Assembly: GCF_024347615.1 (NCBI RefSeq)
Contig: NZ_AP025508.1
Span: forward strand, 1,674,001-1,738,000
Length of the DNA: 64,000 nt
Source of the DNA: Vibrio splendidus
Lineage (GTDB): Bacteria; Pseudomonadota; Gammaproteobacteria; Enterobacterales; Vibrionaceae
Direction: 5' to 3'
Shown here: positions 9,025 to 16,048 of the stretch, piece after piece
Numbering within the stretch: position 1 is the stretch's first letter
How the letters are laid out: each line of letters starts with the position of its first letter
Translations under genes and position numbers: made by a program
The notes under the pieces: model-generated
Database searches by the model: none
What the model saw: only the letters and a program-made list of their open reading frames with translations
Told to the model about the DNA's origin: nothing

Positions 9025-9382
9025 TTTTAGCTGTCAAAGACTTCAGTTCTTCAATAGCCCTTTTGTATCGCTCTTCGTCAAAATCACTGGTCACCATTGC
9101 TGCTTCTGTGCTTGCTTCTACAAGCTCTAGTGTAGCTAAAGCGAGCTCTTTCACCGCAACTTCACTGTCCTTGATTTCTTGTAGAATCAGCTCACCTCGA
9201 GTAATTGAGAATGACTTTAACTGATTCAAATTTGGCAGGAGAATGCTAAAAATAGCCGCGAGAGTAATGAGAACCATAAATGACGCTTCAGATAAGTTGA
9301 CATTGTTTTTTAACCACATTGATCCCCAAACTGAAACTAGAAAAACTACAACCACTATAATCGGCTTAACTAATTTTCCCAC
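9020..9382 (-). CDS. Small membrane protein, unknown function
   Basis: A 120-residue protein that starts at GTG behind a good GGAGGCCTT ribosome site. Two hydrophobic segments (about residues 5-22 and 30-50) suggest an N-terminal membrane hairpin, followed by a cytoplasmic helical tail with many Glu and Lys. I do not recognise the family. It follows the 115-residue gene by 12 bases and ends in an attC-like site, so the two genes probably travelled as one cassette. Confidence 0.6.
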   Translation of the reverse strand: MGKLVKPIIVVVVFLVSVWGSMWLKNNVNLSEASFMVLITLAAIFSILLPNLNQLKSFSITRGELILQEIKDSEVAVKELALATLELVEASTEAAMVTSDFDEERYKRAIEELKSLTAKT

Positions 9383-9394
9383 AAGGCCTCCTTG

Positions 9395-9742
9395 TTATGT
9401 TTTTAATTGATAGTTGAGAGCTAAAACCTCAAACTGTCCAATCTCATTGAAATTAAACTTAAAGTGTTTGTAGCCTTCGGATTCGGATACTTCATCTTGA
9501 TCAATATGCAACTTCAACCAATTAGACTGTTCAATTTCATAGCAACTATCGCAGCGTTCTCCGTTTAAAGAAGACTCAGCCATTTGCCACTTCATTGCAA
9601 TTGGGTCTGCAAAGAAGATTTCTACCTTTTCCTCTCGCCAATCACGAAACTTTAAGATCACATCACCATCAACCTGAAAGATTTCAGGGTATTCAGCATC
9701 AGCAGTAGAAAAACCAGTATCAATTAATTTTGCAATTTCCAA
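9395..9742 (-). CDS. Hypothetical small protein
   Basis: A 115-residue soluble, acidic protein with a TTG start preceded by TGGAGTCAGA. It has a Cys-x-x-Cys (CDSC, near residue 60) and alternates short beta-like strands (VILKFRDWREEKVEIFF; HFKFNFNEIGQFEVL). I do not recognise the family. It sits upstream of a small membrane protein in a two-gene unit, immediately beside the attC half at 9761-9770 that is interrupted by the IS. Confidence 0.5.
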   Translation of the reverse strand: MEIAKLIDTGFSTADAEYPEIFQVDGDVILKFRDWREEKVEIFFADPIAMKWQMAESSLNGERCDSCYEIEQSNWLKLHIDQDEVSESEGYKHFKFNFNEIGQFEVLALNYQLKT

Positions 9743-9760
9743 ATCTGACTCCAGAAAAAC

Positions 9761-9770
9761 ATAACGAATG
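9761..9770 (-). other. attC half-site, gene-proximal side, split by the IS
   Basis: On the minus strand it reads CATTCGTTATG, the usual right-hand end of a Vibrio attC, directly followed by the 115-residue gene. Its partner half lies across the IS at 11125-11139. Confidence 0.5.
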
Positions 9771-9834
9771 ACATGGATTCCCCCTACCGAGGATCTGCCA
9801 CACTTATGTGGTACTTAAATGCATCGGAGGCACC

Positions 9835-10860
9835 ATGTCTGATTATTCTTATTTCTGCGGTATCGACCTAGCTAAAAACCACTTTAGTCTTCATGCCGTA
9901 GACCAAAATGGTAAGGTCATACTTCATAAGTCGGTAACTCGCTCTAAACTACTGACTACAATAGCAAATATGCCACTCATGCGTATAGGCGTTGAAGCGT
10001 GTGGTGGTGCACATTATTGGGCAAGAACACTCAATAAACTCGGGCACGACGCCCGCATTATGGCTGTTAAATACGTAATTCCTTATCGAACTAAGGGAAA
10101 GAACGACCTTAATGATGCTGTTGCTATCTGCGAAGCTGTTCAGCGACCATCTACTCGCTTTGTGCCTGTAAAATCCCCCGAGCAACAAGCCATCTTATCG
10201 GTACATAGAATGAGAGAGCATTGGGTTCGTGAGCGCACCGCGCTTATGAATCGCATGCGTGCCCTACTTTCTGAGTTCGGGTTAACCATTCCTGTTGGCC
10301 GCTCTTCATTAATGAAACAGGTTCCCTTAATGCTGGAAGACGCAGAAAATGAACTACCACACCTCGCGAGAACAGTGATTGCCGATGCTTATCGCCACCT
10401 TGGTGAATTGAATCAACGTATCGCCGATACTGAACAAGTCTTCGATTCTTTTGCTAAGGTCAGCACTAATGTTCAACGAGTGATGAAAGTTCGGGGCATT
10501 GGACCGCAAACCGCTACTGCGATACTTGCTTCGATAGGTAACGGCTCTCAATTTGATAAAAGCCGTGATTTCTCTGCTTGGCTAGGACTCGTACCAAAAC
10601 AATATTCGACGGGAGGAAAGCCACGCTTAGGTCGGATAACCAAACATGGCGATAAATACTTACGAACACTATTAGTTCATGGCGCAAGGACCGTAATTGC
10701 CAACCTTGGCGACAAGCAAGATAAGTTAAGTCAGTGGTGTCGAGGCGTTCTAGAACGAAGAGGAATGAACCGAGCGATAGTGGCACTTGCCGCGAAGAAC
10801 GCACGAATTATATGGTCGCTTTTACACAATCAAACAGAATACGAAAACTATGCTGCTTAA
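9835..10860 (+). CDS. IS110/IS1111-family transposase (DEDD type)
   Basis: A 341-residue transposase. The N-terminal DEDD (RuvC-like) domain is seen in YFCGIDLAKNHFSLHAVD (first Asp), GVEACGGAHYWAR, and KGKNDLNDAVAICEAV. The C-terminal Transposase_20 domain has RGIGPQTATAILASIG (helix-hairpin-helix-like), FSAWLGLVPKQYSTGG with the catalytic Ser region, and RGMNRAIVALAAKNARIIW. ATG 9835 is chosen because GGAGG lies five bases upstream; an in-frame GTG at 9808 lacks one. The gene looks intact, so the element may still be active. Confidence 0.9.
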   Translation: MSDYSYFCGIDLAKNHFSLHAVDQNGKVILHKSVTRSKLLTTIANMPLMRIGVEACGGAHYWARTLNKLGHDARIMAVKYVIPYRTKGKNDLNDAVAICEAVQRPSTRFVPVKSPEQQAILSVHRMREHWVRERTALMNRMRALLSEFGLTIPVGRSSLMKQVPLMLEDAENELPHLARTVIADAYRHLGELNQRIADTEQVFDSFAKVSTNVQRVMKVRGIGPQTATAILASIGNGSQFDKSRDFSAWLGLVPKQYSTGGKPRLGRITKHGDKYLRTLLVHGARTVIANLGDKQDKLSQWCRGVLERRGMNRAIVALAAKNARIIWSLLHNQTEYENYAA

Positions 10861-11110
10861 GTAAAAAACTAAGCAGCATAAAGAGTTAAACCCACCGGGT
10901 CATTGCAGACGCTAATGATGGAGATAGGTTAAGACCACTTGCGGAGAGCCTGTTAATGCGGCGGACACACTAGATGTCATCTAACGAATAAGGCACCGCA
11001 GTCGCGCAAGTCATCAGGGCCACGACGTATGCGAATCGTCGATAAGTAGGCCGAATGTAGAGCGGCAGTCCAAAACCCATCAACATAAGTTTAGCGGATG
11101 TTTGACAACC
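10861..11110 (+). ncRNA. Candidate bridge RNA region of the IS110-family element
   Basis: A 250-base noncoding stretch between the transposase stop and the right inverted repeat. In IS110-family elements a structured bridge RNA that pairs with donor and target is encoded in a noncoding end; in the IS1111 subgroup it is on the transposase-downstream side, as here. Several short self-complementary segments are visible, but I have not folded it. Position is inference from family knowledge. Confidence 0.45.
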
Positions 11111-11124
11111 GGGGGAATCCATGT

Positions 11125-11139
11125 AGCCTTGTTAGGCTG
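11125..11139 (-). other. attC half-site, distal side, split by the IS
   Basis: On the minus strand it reads GCAGCCTAACAAGGC, the left arm of an attC, overlapping the end of the DUF4238 gene. The IS lies immediately beyond it. Confidence 0.55.
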
Positions 11140-11938
11140 CTATACTTGGAGTGCTTATCACCCAACGCTGAGAGTGCTCCATAATAATTTCATTTAGTTG
11201 GAGAGACAGCTCTTTAGGCATATCTCTTGGAATAATAATGGGATTATCTGCTGTTAAGTTAGGCATGAACATGACTGCAATGTTTGATGTAATAGCCATA
11301 GTTGCAAATGAAGCTTCATGCCTTCCTATATCATAAGCATAATTTGAATGTCCTGTGCCTCCCGCTAGCGGAATGCACGGTGTATCTCCTGTAGTTAAAT
11401 CCGTTTCACTGAATAAAATAGCAATATGCATTTTTTTAAACCTTTCCAATATTGTAGATTCAAAGGCTTGCTTATTAAGAGCATAAGGGGACTCTAACTG
11501 TTTTATTGCTTTTGCCGCTTCAGGATTATTGTCTGTTTTTAGCTGTTTTAGCATTTCCTGAAAGGCTTTGGGTGTACGAAAATATGAAATGCATGCAAAT
11601 TCTTTTAATATTCGTAAATGATCTGGTAATGCATTTAGTGCACTGGCTAATGTTTCTGATATAGGCTGAGACAATTCGATAGCGTTGTTTTTAATAGCAG
11701 ACAAAAAATCTCTAGTTTTCCCAAACTTCCCTTCATAATCACAAAACATATTTTCAATTTCATTTGTTGGAGGAAGTTTTGGGTTTTCATAAAAGTACTT
11801 CTCAAGACAAATGTTCTCTACTGCGGGAGTGAAAATTTTCCCTGTTTTTTTATCTAGAACCTCGACCTTTCCTTTTGGACATGCCCAGGCTTTTAAATAA
11901 ACTCTTGGTACGTAATGTTGCCTTACCGTTTGCGACAT
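11132..11938 (-). CDS. DUF4238 domain-containing protein
   Basis: A 268-residue soluble protein beginning MSQTVRQHYVPRVYLKAWA, the HxxPxxYLKxF-like signature of DUF4238. The mid-region has FACISYFRTPKAF and the C-terminal half GGTGHSNYAYDIGR, then FMPNLTADNPIIIP, both typical of the family. A strong AAGGAG site precedes the ATG. Function is unknown, although family members recur on mobile and defence islands. It ends in an attC half-site and is preceded by a GTTAGGC boundary, so it is probably a former integron cassette. Confidence 0.8.
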   Translation of the reverse strand: MSQTVRQHYVPRVYLKAWACPKGKVEVLDKKTGKIFTPAVENICLEKYFYENPKLPPTNEIENMFCDYEGKFGKTRDFLSAIKNNAIELSQPISETLASALNALPDHLRILKEFACISYFRTPKAFQEMLKQLKTDNNPEAAKAIKQLESPYALNKQAFESTILERFKKMHIAILFSETDLTTGDTPCIPLAGGTGHSNYAYDIGRHEASFATMAITSNIAVMFMPNLTADNPIIIPRDMPKELSLQLNEIIMEHSQRWVISTPSIAA

Positions 11939-11962
11939 GGTTACTCCTTATGATGTCGAGAA

Positions 11963-12030
11963 GCCTAACATTCTTAATAACAGGCAGTCTCGTTTTTCTA
12001 CCTGTTCGACTTTCGATTAATTTATCATAA
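11963..12030 (-). other. attC-like right half upstream of the DUF4238 gene
   Basis: On the minus strand it reads CGAGACTGCCTGTTATTAAG then AATGTTAGGC, 25 bases before the DUF4238 start. GTTAGGC is the conserved attC crossover box. The opposite arm is not convincing, so this may mark the degraded edge of the captured cassette block. Confidence 0.4.
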
Positions 12031-12398
12031 GTCACTAAAAATTAAAGAAAATACATTAAAATTGTGTACTCTATCCTCACATAAAATCGCGCCGGCGCGT
12101 TATCACGTTTTAACAATGCGAGCTATATCAAGACATGAAAACCACAAACCTACTAAGAAACAATAGCTTAAAAAGTCAACCATCGACAAAGCGAGACCAA
12201 AAGCTCAATAAAACATGCCACTTTCCATATTCAAACAACAATCAAACTTAATAAACTATGTGGATATGTAGAAAAGAAGGTAAAGATGGTAAGTAAATCA
12301 GCCATGAACTTGATATTAGGTTTTGTAGGGAAAACGCACGCCACTAAAATGTGTAGAGCATTTGATCTAGCGAGTTTTGGGGCAGATCTGAGCTAGCT

Positions 12399-12420
12399 GG
12401 CACTTTTTGAGAAAAGTGCC
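12399..12420. repeat. GGCACTTTT hairpin, copy 1 of a dispersed element
   Basis: GGCACTTTT and AAAAGTGCC pair around TGAG, followed by ACGAGTAAA. The same hairpin with its flank recurs at 17081-17104 (GGCACTTTC ... GAAAGTGCC ACGGGTAAG). Upstream is TTGGGGCAGATCTGAGCTAG, which resembles 18450-18470. Confidence 0.65.
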
Positions 12421-12471
12421 ACGAGTAAAACTTCAGGTCTATGAAGCCTCTGGACAAAAGTGTTTCAGACT

Positions 12472-12584
12472 GATTTTTGCAACAGGCCGTTGCAAAATCG
12501 GGGCTTATAGGAGTAGTTGCAAATTATGCAACTACGTAATTTCTCGGTAGTTGCTTGATAAGCAATGTGCATATTTTGCACATT
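12472..12584. repeat. Three consecutive TTGCA/TGCAA hairpins
   Basis: Hairpin A (12472-12499) is GATTTTTGCAAC/GTTGCAAAATC around AGGCC. Hairpin B (12513-12535) is GTAGTTGCA/TGCAACTAC. Hairpin C (12564-12584) is AATGTGCA/TGCACATT around TATTT. All share a TGCA core. Together they could be a structured RNA or a set of protein-binding sites. Confidence 0.6.
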
Positions 12585-12898
12585 AGCTAGTTTTATTGCC
12601 AAAACGACACGCTCTGAAACGGTTTGGGGCAGAAGCAAGCTTGCCACATACAGTTCTTAGCTTTAAACTAACGTTGAGAGCCTCGGGTATCCCTGCTTTT
12701 TCTTGGATGTACTATTTACTGTCTGGCCAGAAGTAATTGTATCGAATTGAACTTGGCTTAATTGCAAAGCAGACCACCGAGGACATATGATAAGTCTAGG
12801 TGCTTTCCCTTCCATATACTTTGGTGATAAAACACCCGACGCTGCACACAGAATGTGTTCCCTCTTCGTTTTGAATGACAAACATTCTGTAGCTGTTT

Positions 12899-12929
12899 AC
12901 AAAGCCATAGGCATTGCCTGTGGCTTTGT
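12899..12929. repeat. 14 bp-stem hairpin
   Basis: ACAAAGCCATAGGC and GCCTGTGGCTTTGT pair fully (one G-U) around an ATT loop. No long T-run follows on either strand, so a simple terminator is unlikely. The stem is unusually perfect for this AT-rich spacer. Confidence 0.55.
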
Positions 12930-13009
12930 CGTATCTGGGACTAAAAAAACTGGTGCAACAGGCTTACACACAAATTAATCTATTGATAGTTTCTTATGCT
13001 CTAAACGTT

Positions 13010-13060
13010 TAGGGGCAAAAGTGTGTCGCTTCGCGCAGTCAACACAATAGTCTGCCCCTA
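13010..13060. repeat. Long inverted repeat, TAGGGGCA arms
   Basis: TAGGGGCA (13010-13017) and TGCCCCTA (13053-13060) form the outer stem; GTGTGT and ACACAA add partial inner pairing. Confidence 0.5.
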
Positions 13061-13129
13061 TAGTGTGTTAATCAGAAGCACGTATCCCCCTTCTTACAGA
13101 AAGCAATATTTCAGGTGGTTTTAACTTCA

Positions 13130-13174
13130 CATCGCAACCTGCGCATCGCAACCTGCGCATCGCAACTTGCGATG
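13130..13174. repeat. Tandem 14 bp repeat, three copies
   Basis: CATCGCAACCTGCG is present twice exactly (13130-13143, 13144-13157) and once with one change (13158-13171). The last copy runs into ATG, making CATCGCAA-C-TTGCGATG a perfect palindrome. Confidence 0.8.
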
Positions 13175-13299
13175 TGGGTAATCACTTAAGAAGCACCCGC
13201 GTAAACTACAAAGGATTAGTAATTAAAGTCAATAACTTAAACCTAATAACACTATGGTATTACTAATAATTAGGCTTCGAGTTGAGAGAGCACATCGCA

Positions 13300-13328
13300 T
13301 AAAAAAGCTCTCCAGAATTGAGAGCTTT
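13300..13328 (-). terminator. Rho-independent terminator
   Basis: On the minus strand AAAGCTCTC and GAGAGCTTT pair around a seven-base loop, followed by TTTTTT. It lies seven bases past the stop of the 95-residue gene and would end the leftward transcript from the helicase operon. Confidence 0.75.
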
Positions 13329-13334
13329 GATGGG

Positions 13335-13622
13335 TTATCGGTAGTATTGGTTTTGGCGCTTCGAGTTATACTTCCAACTTTTTGCTAGGCCATACACATA
13401 AGACGGGTAGTCGTCCCATGGGTTAGCTAATGCTCTTCCTCGCGTGGCGCGCAGCTTAACTGGGTACTCTCTGCACTCAATCTTATGAAGAAAGTAATAG
13501 CTCTTTTCCTGCTTGGTAGAAAAGTGCTTGTGGGTTCCACTACGAACGCTCGGATAAAGATCCAAAAGGTGTTGGCGCTGGTATTTAATGCGCTCTCGGT
13601 ACTGCTGTTTTAGCTGTTTCAT
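13335..13622 (-). CDS. Small basic hypothetical protein
   Basis: A 95-residue protein rich in Lys, Arg, Tyr and Gln, with a coiled, basic N-terminus (KQLKQQYRERIKYQRQ). No signal peptide or membrane segment. It is supported by an excellent GGAGGGCAA site in front of the ATG and by a terminator directly after the stop. I do not recognise the family. It lies about 100 bases downstream of the SF2 helicase on the same strand and may be the last gene of that operon. Confidence 0.55.
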   Translation of the reverse strand: MKQLKQQYRERIKYQRQHLLDLYPSVRSGTHKHFSTKQEKSYYFLHKIECREYPVKLRATRGRALANPWDDYPSYVYGLAKSWKYNSKRQNQYYR

Positions 13623-13726
13623 TTGCCCTCCAGGTTTACATTACCTAGAAGGGGTCCTCTGCAAAGTAATTCATTCTGGCCTCCCCAATGTGCCTTTAGT
13701 GAAAATGTAGCCTATGGTTTCTTCAA

Positions 13727-15106
13727 TTACATGGAAGAGAAAGCCGAGATCACTCTCTGCTTAAATGCCCCAAGTCGAAGCTCATCAAACATTCCTAATG
13801 CTCCATAGAGACTATTTGAACTTTCTGTACTGCTTTCCCAAGATACTGTTGTTCTCGCGCTGTTTTGGGGCTCAAGCGGAGGCGCGACACTTAAGCTATT
13901 TCGTCGACCAGAGAACTCTGTTTCGATAGGTTTCCCCATACTTACATAGAGACGAGACTCAGGAATATCCTGTTCAATCCTTTCAGAAAACTCAATCAGG
14001 CTTTGCTCTGCAAAAGTGAATAACCACGCTTGTTGGTTTATTGTATTATTCACACGAAGTATTCGTCCGAGCACCTGCCTGAAATACAATTCAGTTTTGA
14101 CTGAACTCATATGGCAACATACTTGAAGGCGCGGAATATCAGTACCCTCACTGATCATACCTACACTAACAATCCATTGTGCGTCGCTTTGTCGATAACG
14201 CTCTATTTCTGCTAGCGGCTCTTCATGTCGATAAGTGACGATAGAAACGGTTTGCCCAAACTTTTGAGATAGTATCTCTTTGATTGTTTGCGCATGTTGA
14301 ACCGAAGCTGCAACAATCAGCCCACCGGCATTGGGTGATCTGAGACGTACTTTTTCTAGCTGCTCACATCCTAAACCGAGTAGATATTCCATCGCCTCTT
14401 GGTTGTGAATAACACTCTGGTAGGATGCTTTTGTCTGTTTAAGCATCTCTAATATTGATGAAAAGGATTCGACTTTTTCTCTACTACTAACAGACAAGTG
14501 TTCATTATCAACCAAGACGATTTTGGGCGTTCTACAAACACCATCAGCTATAGCTTGTTTAAGAGTGTATTGGTAATCGACAAGAAGCTGTCCGTCTGGG
14601 TCGCTGTACTCACCCATCACAATGGGTAAAGAGTCTGAACGCCACGGTGTACCTGAAAGTGCGAGGGTAAAAGTAGCAAGCCCTTGAATCTTAGTGAGAA
14701 CTTGCTGCCCCCAAATGTTCGCATTTTCAACCTCAGAGCCAGAGCAATGGTGTATTTCATCAAAGACAACAAAGACCCTGTGATTCCGCAATGTTTGCCA
14801 AAATTCGTCATTGAGGAATTGGATAGATTGGTATGTTAAAGATTGCCCGACAGATCCCATGCCACCATTAAACGTACACTTAAGTCTCGACGAAAAGGTT
14901 CTTTTTATACCATCAGAAACCGTCAACGATGGTGAGAAGCACAATACAAGGTCTACCATGTCACTTTGTAACAACCTTGACGCAATATTAGCGGCAAGCA
15001 CTGTCTTACCTGCTCCAGGTGTAGCTTGGCAAAAGAAATGGGAGCAGTTGGATTGATATTTTTTCAACGCTCTGTCAGAGCATTCACTTTGCCACTTCCT
15101 TAACAC
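13727..15106 (-). CDS. DEAD/DEAH-box SF2 helicase
   Basis: A 459-residue superfamily 2 helicase/ATPase. Motifs in order: Walker A TPGAGKT (29-35), DEIH (116-119), SGTP (151-154), EGTDIP (320-325) and QVLGRILR (344-351). The Gly-Arg-x-x-Arg finger shows that the ATPase is complete. The last 90 residues are Ser-rich and probably flexible; no nuclease domain is visible. It starts at GTG inside the GTGTTAA that closes the upstream gene, so translation is coupled to that gene. Likely role is DNA remodelling in defence against phage, inferred from context. Confidence 0.85.
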   Translation of the reverse strand: MLRKWQSECSDRALKKYQSNCSHFFCQATPGAGKTVLAANIASRLLQSDMVDLVLCFSPSLTVSDGIKRTFSSRLKCTFNGGMGSVGQSLTYQSIQFLNDEFWQTLRNHRVFVVFDEIHHCSGSEVENANIWGQQVLTKIQGLATFTLALSGTPWRSDSLPIVMGEYSDPDGQLLVDYQYTLKQAIADGVCRTPKIVLVDNEHLSVSSREKVESFSSILEMLKQTKASYQSVIHNQEAMEYLLGLGCEQLEKVRLRSPNAGGLIVAASVQHAQTIKEILSQKFGQTVSIVTYRHEEPLAEIERYRQSDAQWIVSVGMISEGTDIPRLQVCCHMSSVKTELYFRQVLGRILRVNNTINQQAWLFTFAEQSLIEFSERIEQDIPESRLYVSMGKPIETEFSGRRNSLSVAPPLEPQNSARTTVSWESSTESSNSLYGALGMFDELRLGAFKQRVISAFSSM

Positions 15107-15630
15107 TGTTCATTTCCTTCATAGAGAGTATTAAGAACCTTTGTTAAAACGTTCACTTTTCCGAGCAATAAAGCGGCGCGCTCTTTAGCCTCTTGATGCA
15201 AAGGGGCCAGTTTATTCTCTAGCTCAGGAAATCGAGATACGATCGACTGATACTCGTCAATCTCCCCAAGTATTATTTCCAATTCGCCCTTATATTCGTT
15301 ACGTTCATTGCTTAAAATGGAATAGTTTTGAATGGGTACTTTAGGCTTCATATCCGCTTGGTTATTCGTTGTTACATTGTTATGTAACTCTTTAAATTGT
15401 TGCGTTTGAAAGTAGCGTTTTTTCCGGCCTGAGCCCTCACTTCGCAACCAACTTTTCTTTTCAAAGTGAAAAATTGCTCGGTACACCTTTTTGTGAGCTT
15501 CGGCAGAATTGGAGTCCACATTATCAAGGGATAGCCACAAATCTCTCGCTTCTAGCACGGTGAATCCATCTAACCCATTTTCTATCAATAACTTGTGCAT
15601 GACAGCACTAATTCTTCGAGCCCGTTTCAT
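15100..15630 (-). CDS. Winged-helix/coiled-coil protein upstream of the helicase
   Basis: A 176-residue protein with a basic N-terminus (MKRARRISAVMHKLL), a probable winged-helix part at about residues 1-85 ending in SGRKKRYFQ, and a C-terminal coiled coil (about 105-165). A TTG at 15651 would add seven residues but nearly overlaps the operator, so the ATG is preferred. It resembles, in layout, the regulator that sits opposite an XRE gene on VSP-1-like Vibrio islands (VspR); that comparison is from memory and uncertain. It overlaps the helicase gene and is divergent from the XRE gene. Confidence 0.6.
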   Translation of the reverse strand: MKRARRISAVMHKLLIENGLDGFTVLEARDLWLSLDNVDSNSAEAHKKVYRAIFHFEKKSWLRSEGSGRKKRYFQTQQFKELHNNVTTNNQADMKPKVPIQNYSILSNERNEYKGELEIILGEIDEYQSIVSRFPELENKLAPLHQEAKERAALLLGKVNVLTKVLNTLYEGNEQC

Positions 15631-15653
15631 TTCCAAAATTACACCAACCAAAA

Positions 15654-15670
15654 ACTAAGGATTGCTTAGT
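15654..15670. promoter_or_regulatory. Operator-like palindrome 1 (ACTAAG-N5-CTTAGT)
   Basis: Perfect six-base arms around GATTG in the 103-base divergent region between the helicase operon and the XRE gene. The same ACTAAG/CTTAGT arms recur at 15687-15705, with centres 34 bases apart, about three helical turns. Confidence 0.7.
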
Positions 15671-15686
15671 ATACAGAAATCCATAA

Positions 15687-15705
15687 AACTAAGAAAATCT
15701 TAGTT
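15687..15705. promoter_or_regulatory. Operator-like palindrome 2 (AACTAAGA-N3-TCTTAGTT)
   Basis: Perfect eight-base arms around AAA, sharing the ACTAAG half-site with palindrome 1. A homodimeric XRE repressor binding both sites could control both divergent transcripts. Confidence 0.75.
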
Positions 15706-15733
15706 AACTTGAGATCAGAGAAATGAAATCTAA

Positions 15734-16048
15734 GTGTCATTTAAAAACCCAATCCCAGAGCGACTCAAACAAGCTCGAAAAAAAGCAAAGCTCTCTCAAA
15801 AATCCCTGGGAGAAAGCATAGGTATGGATGCAAGTTCAGCAAGCCCTCGAATGAATCAATACGAGAAAGGCAAGCACGCCCCAGATGTTCAAACCTTAAA
15901 GCTAATCGCCGATGAGCTTGGTGTGCCGCTCAATTATTTCTTCTGTGAAGATGAAAGCTCTGCTGAACTGGCGTGCATGATCTATGAAATGACAGAGAGC
16001 GAAAGAAAGAAACTTATTGCAGCACTGAGCCAGAAGAAAGACTTATAA
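15734..16048 (+). CDS. XRE-family transcriptional regulator
   Basis: A 104-residue protein with an N-terminal lambda-repressor-like helix-turn-helix: ERLKQARKKAKLSQKSLGES (residues 9-28), then NQYEKGKHAPDVQTLKLIAD and LGVPLNYFFCED. The C-terminal tail (SAELACMIYEMTESERKKLI) is probably a dimerisation helix. It starts at GTG. It is transcribed away from the wHTH/helicase operon, and two palindromes with common half-sites lie between, so it most likely represses that operon and itself. Confidence 0.88.
   Translation: MSFKNPIPERLKQARKKAKLSQKSLGESIGMDASSASPRMNQYEKGKHAPDVQTLKLIADELGVPLNYFFCEDESSAELACMIYEMTESERKKLIAALSQKKDL

Larger units (their letters stand above)
9771..11124 (+). mobile_element. 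IS110-family (IS1111-type) insertion sequence in an attC site
   Basis: Perfect 14 bp inverted repeats ACATGGATTCCCCC (9771-9784) and GGGGGAATCCATGT (11111-11124) bound a 1.35 kb element with one transposase gene and a 250-base noncoding right part. Terminal inverted repeats place it in the IS1111 subgroup. Both flanks are attC halves: GTTATG on one side and GCCTAACAAGGC on the other (minus strand). The IS1111-attC group is known to target such sites. No target duplication is apparent, as expected for the family. Confidence 0.8.
12031..13299. other. 1.3 kb structured region with no confident gene
   Basis: No gene is well supported. It holds several hairpins (12399-12420, 12472-12584, 12899-12929, 13010-13060), a 14 bp tandem repeat (13130-13171) and a CGCGCCGGCGCG palindrome near 12089. 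Two short overlapping frames (12787-12978 plus; 12663-12881 minus) exist, but neither resembles a known family. Confidence 0.5.

Noticed and set aside
12663..12881. 72-codon minus-strand frame
   Set aside because: Overlaps the weak plus-strand frame; no ribosome site and no recognisable domain.
12787..12978. 63-codon plus-strand frame with a GAGGACAT sequence before ATG
   Set aside because: It runs through a perfect 14 bp hairpin and overlaps an equally weak minus frame; composition is not protein-like and no family is recognised. Left as noncoding.
13130..13171. CRISPR-like repeat
   Set aside because: The 14 bp units are contiguous without spacers and no cas gene is present; it is a simple tandem repeat.
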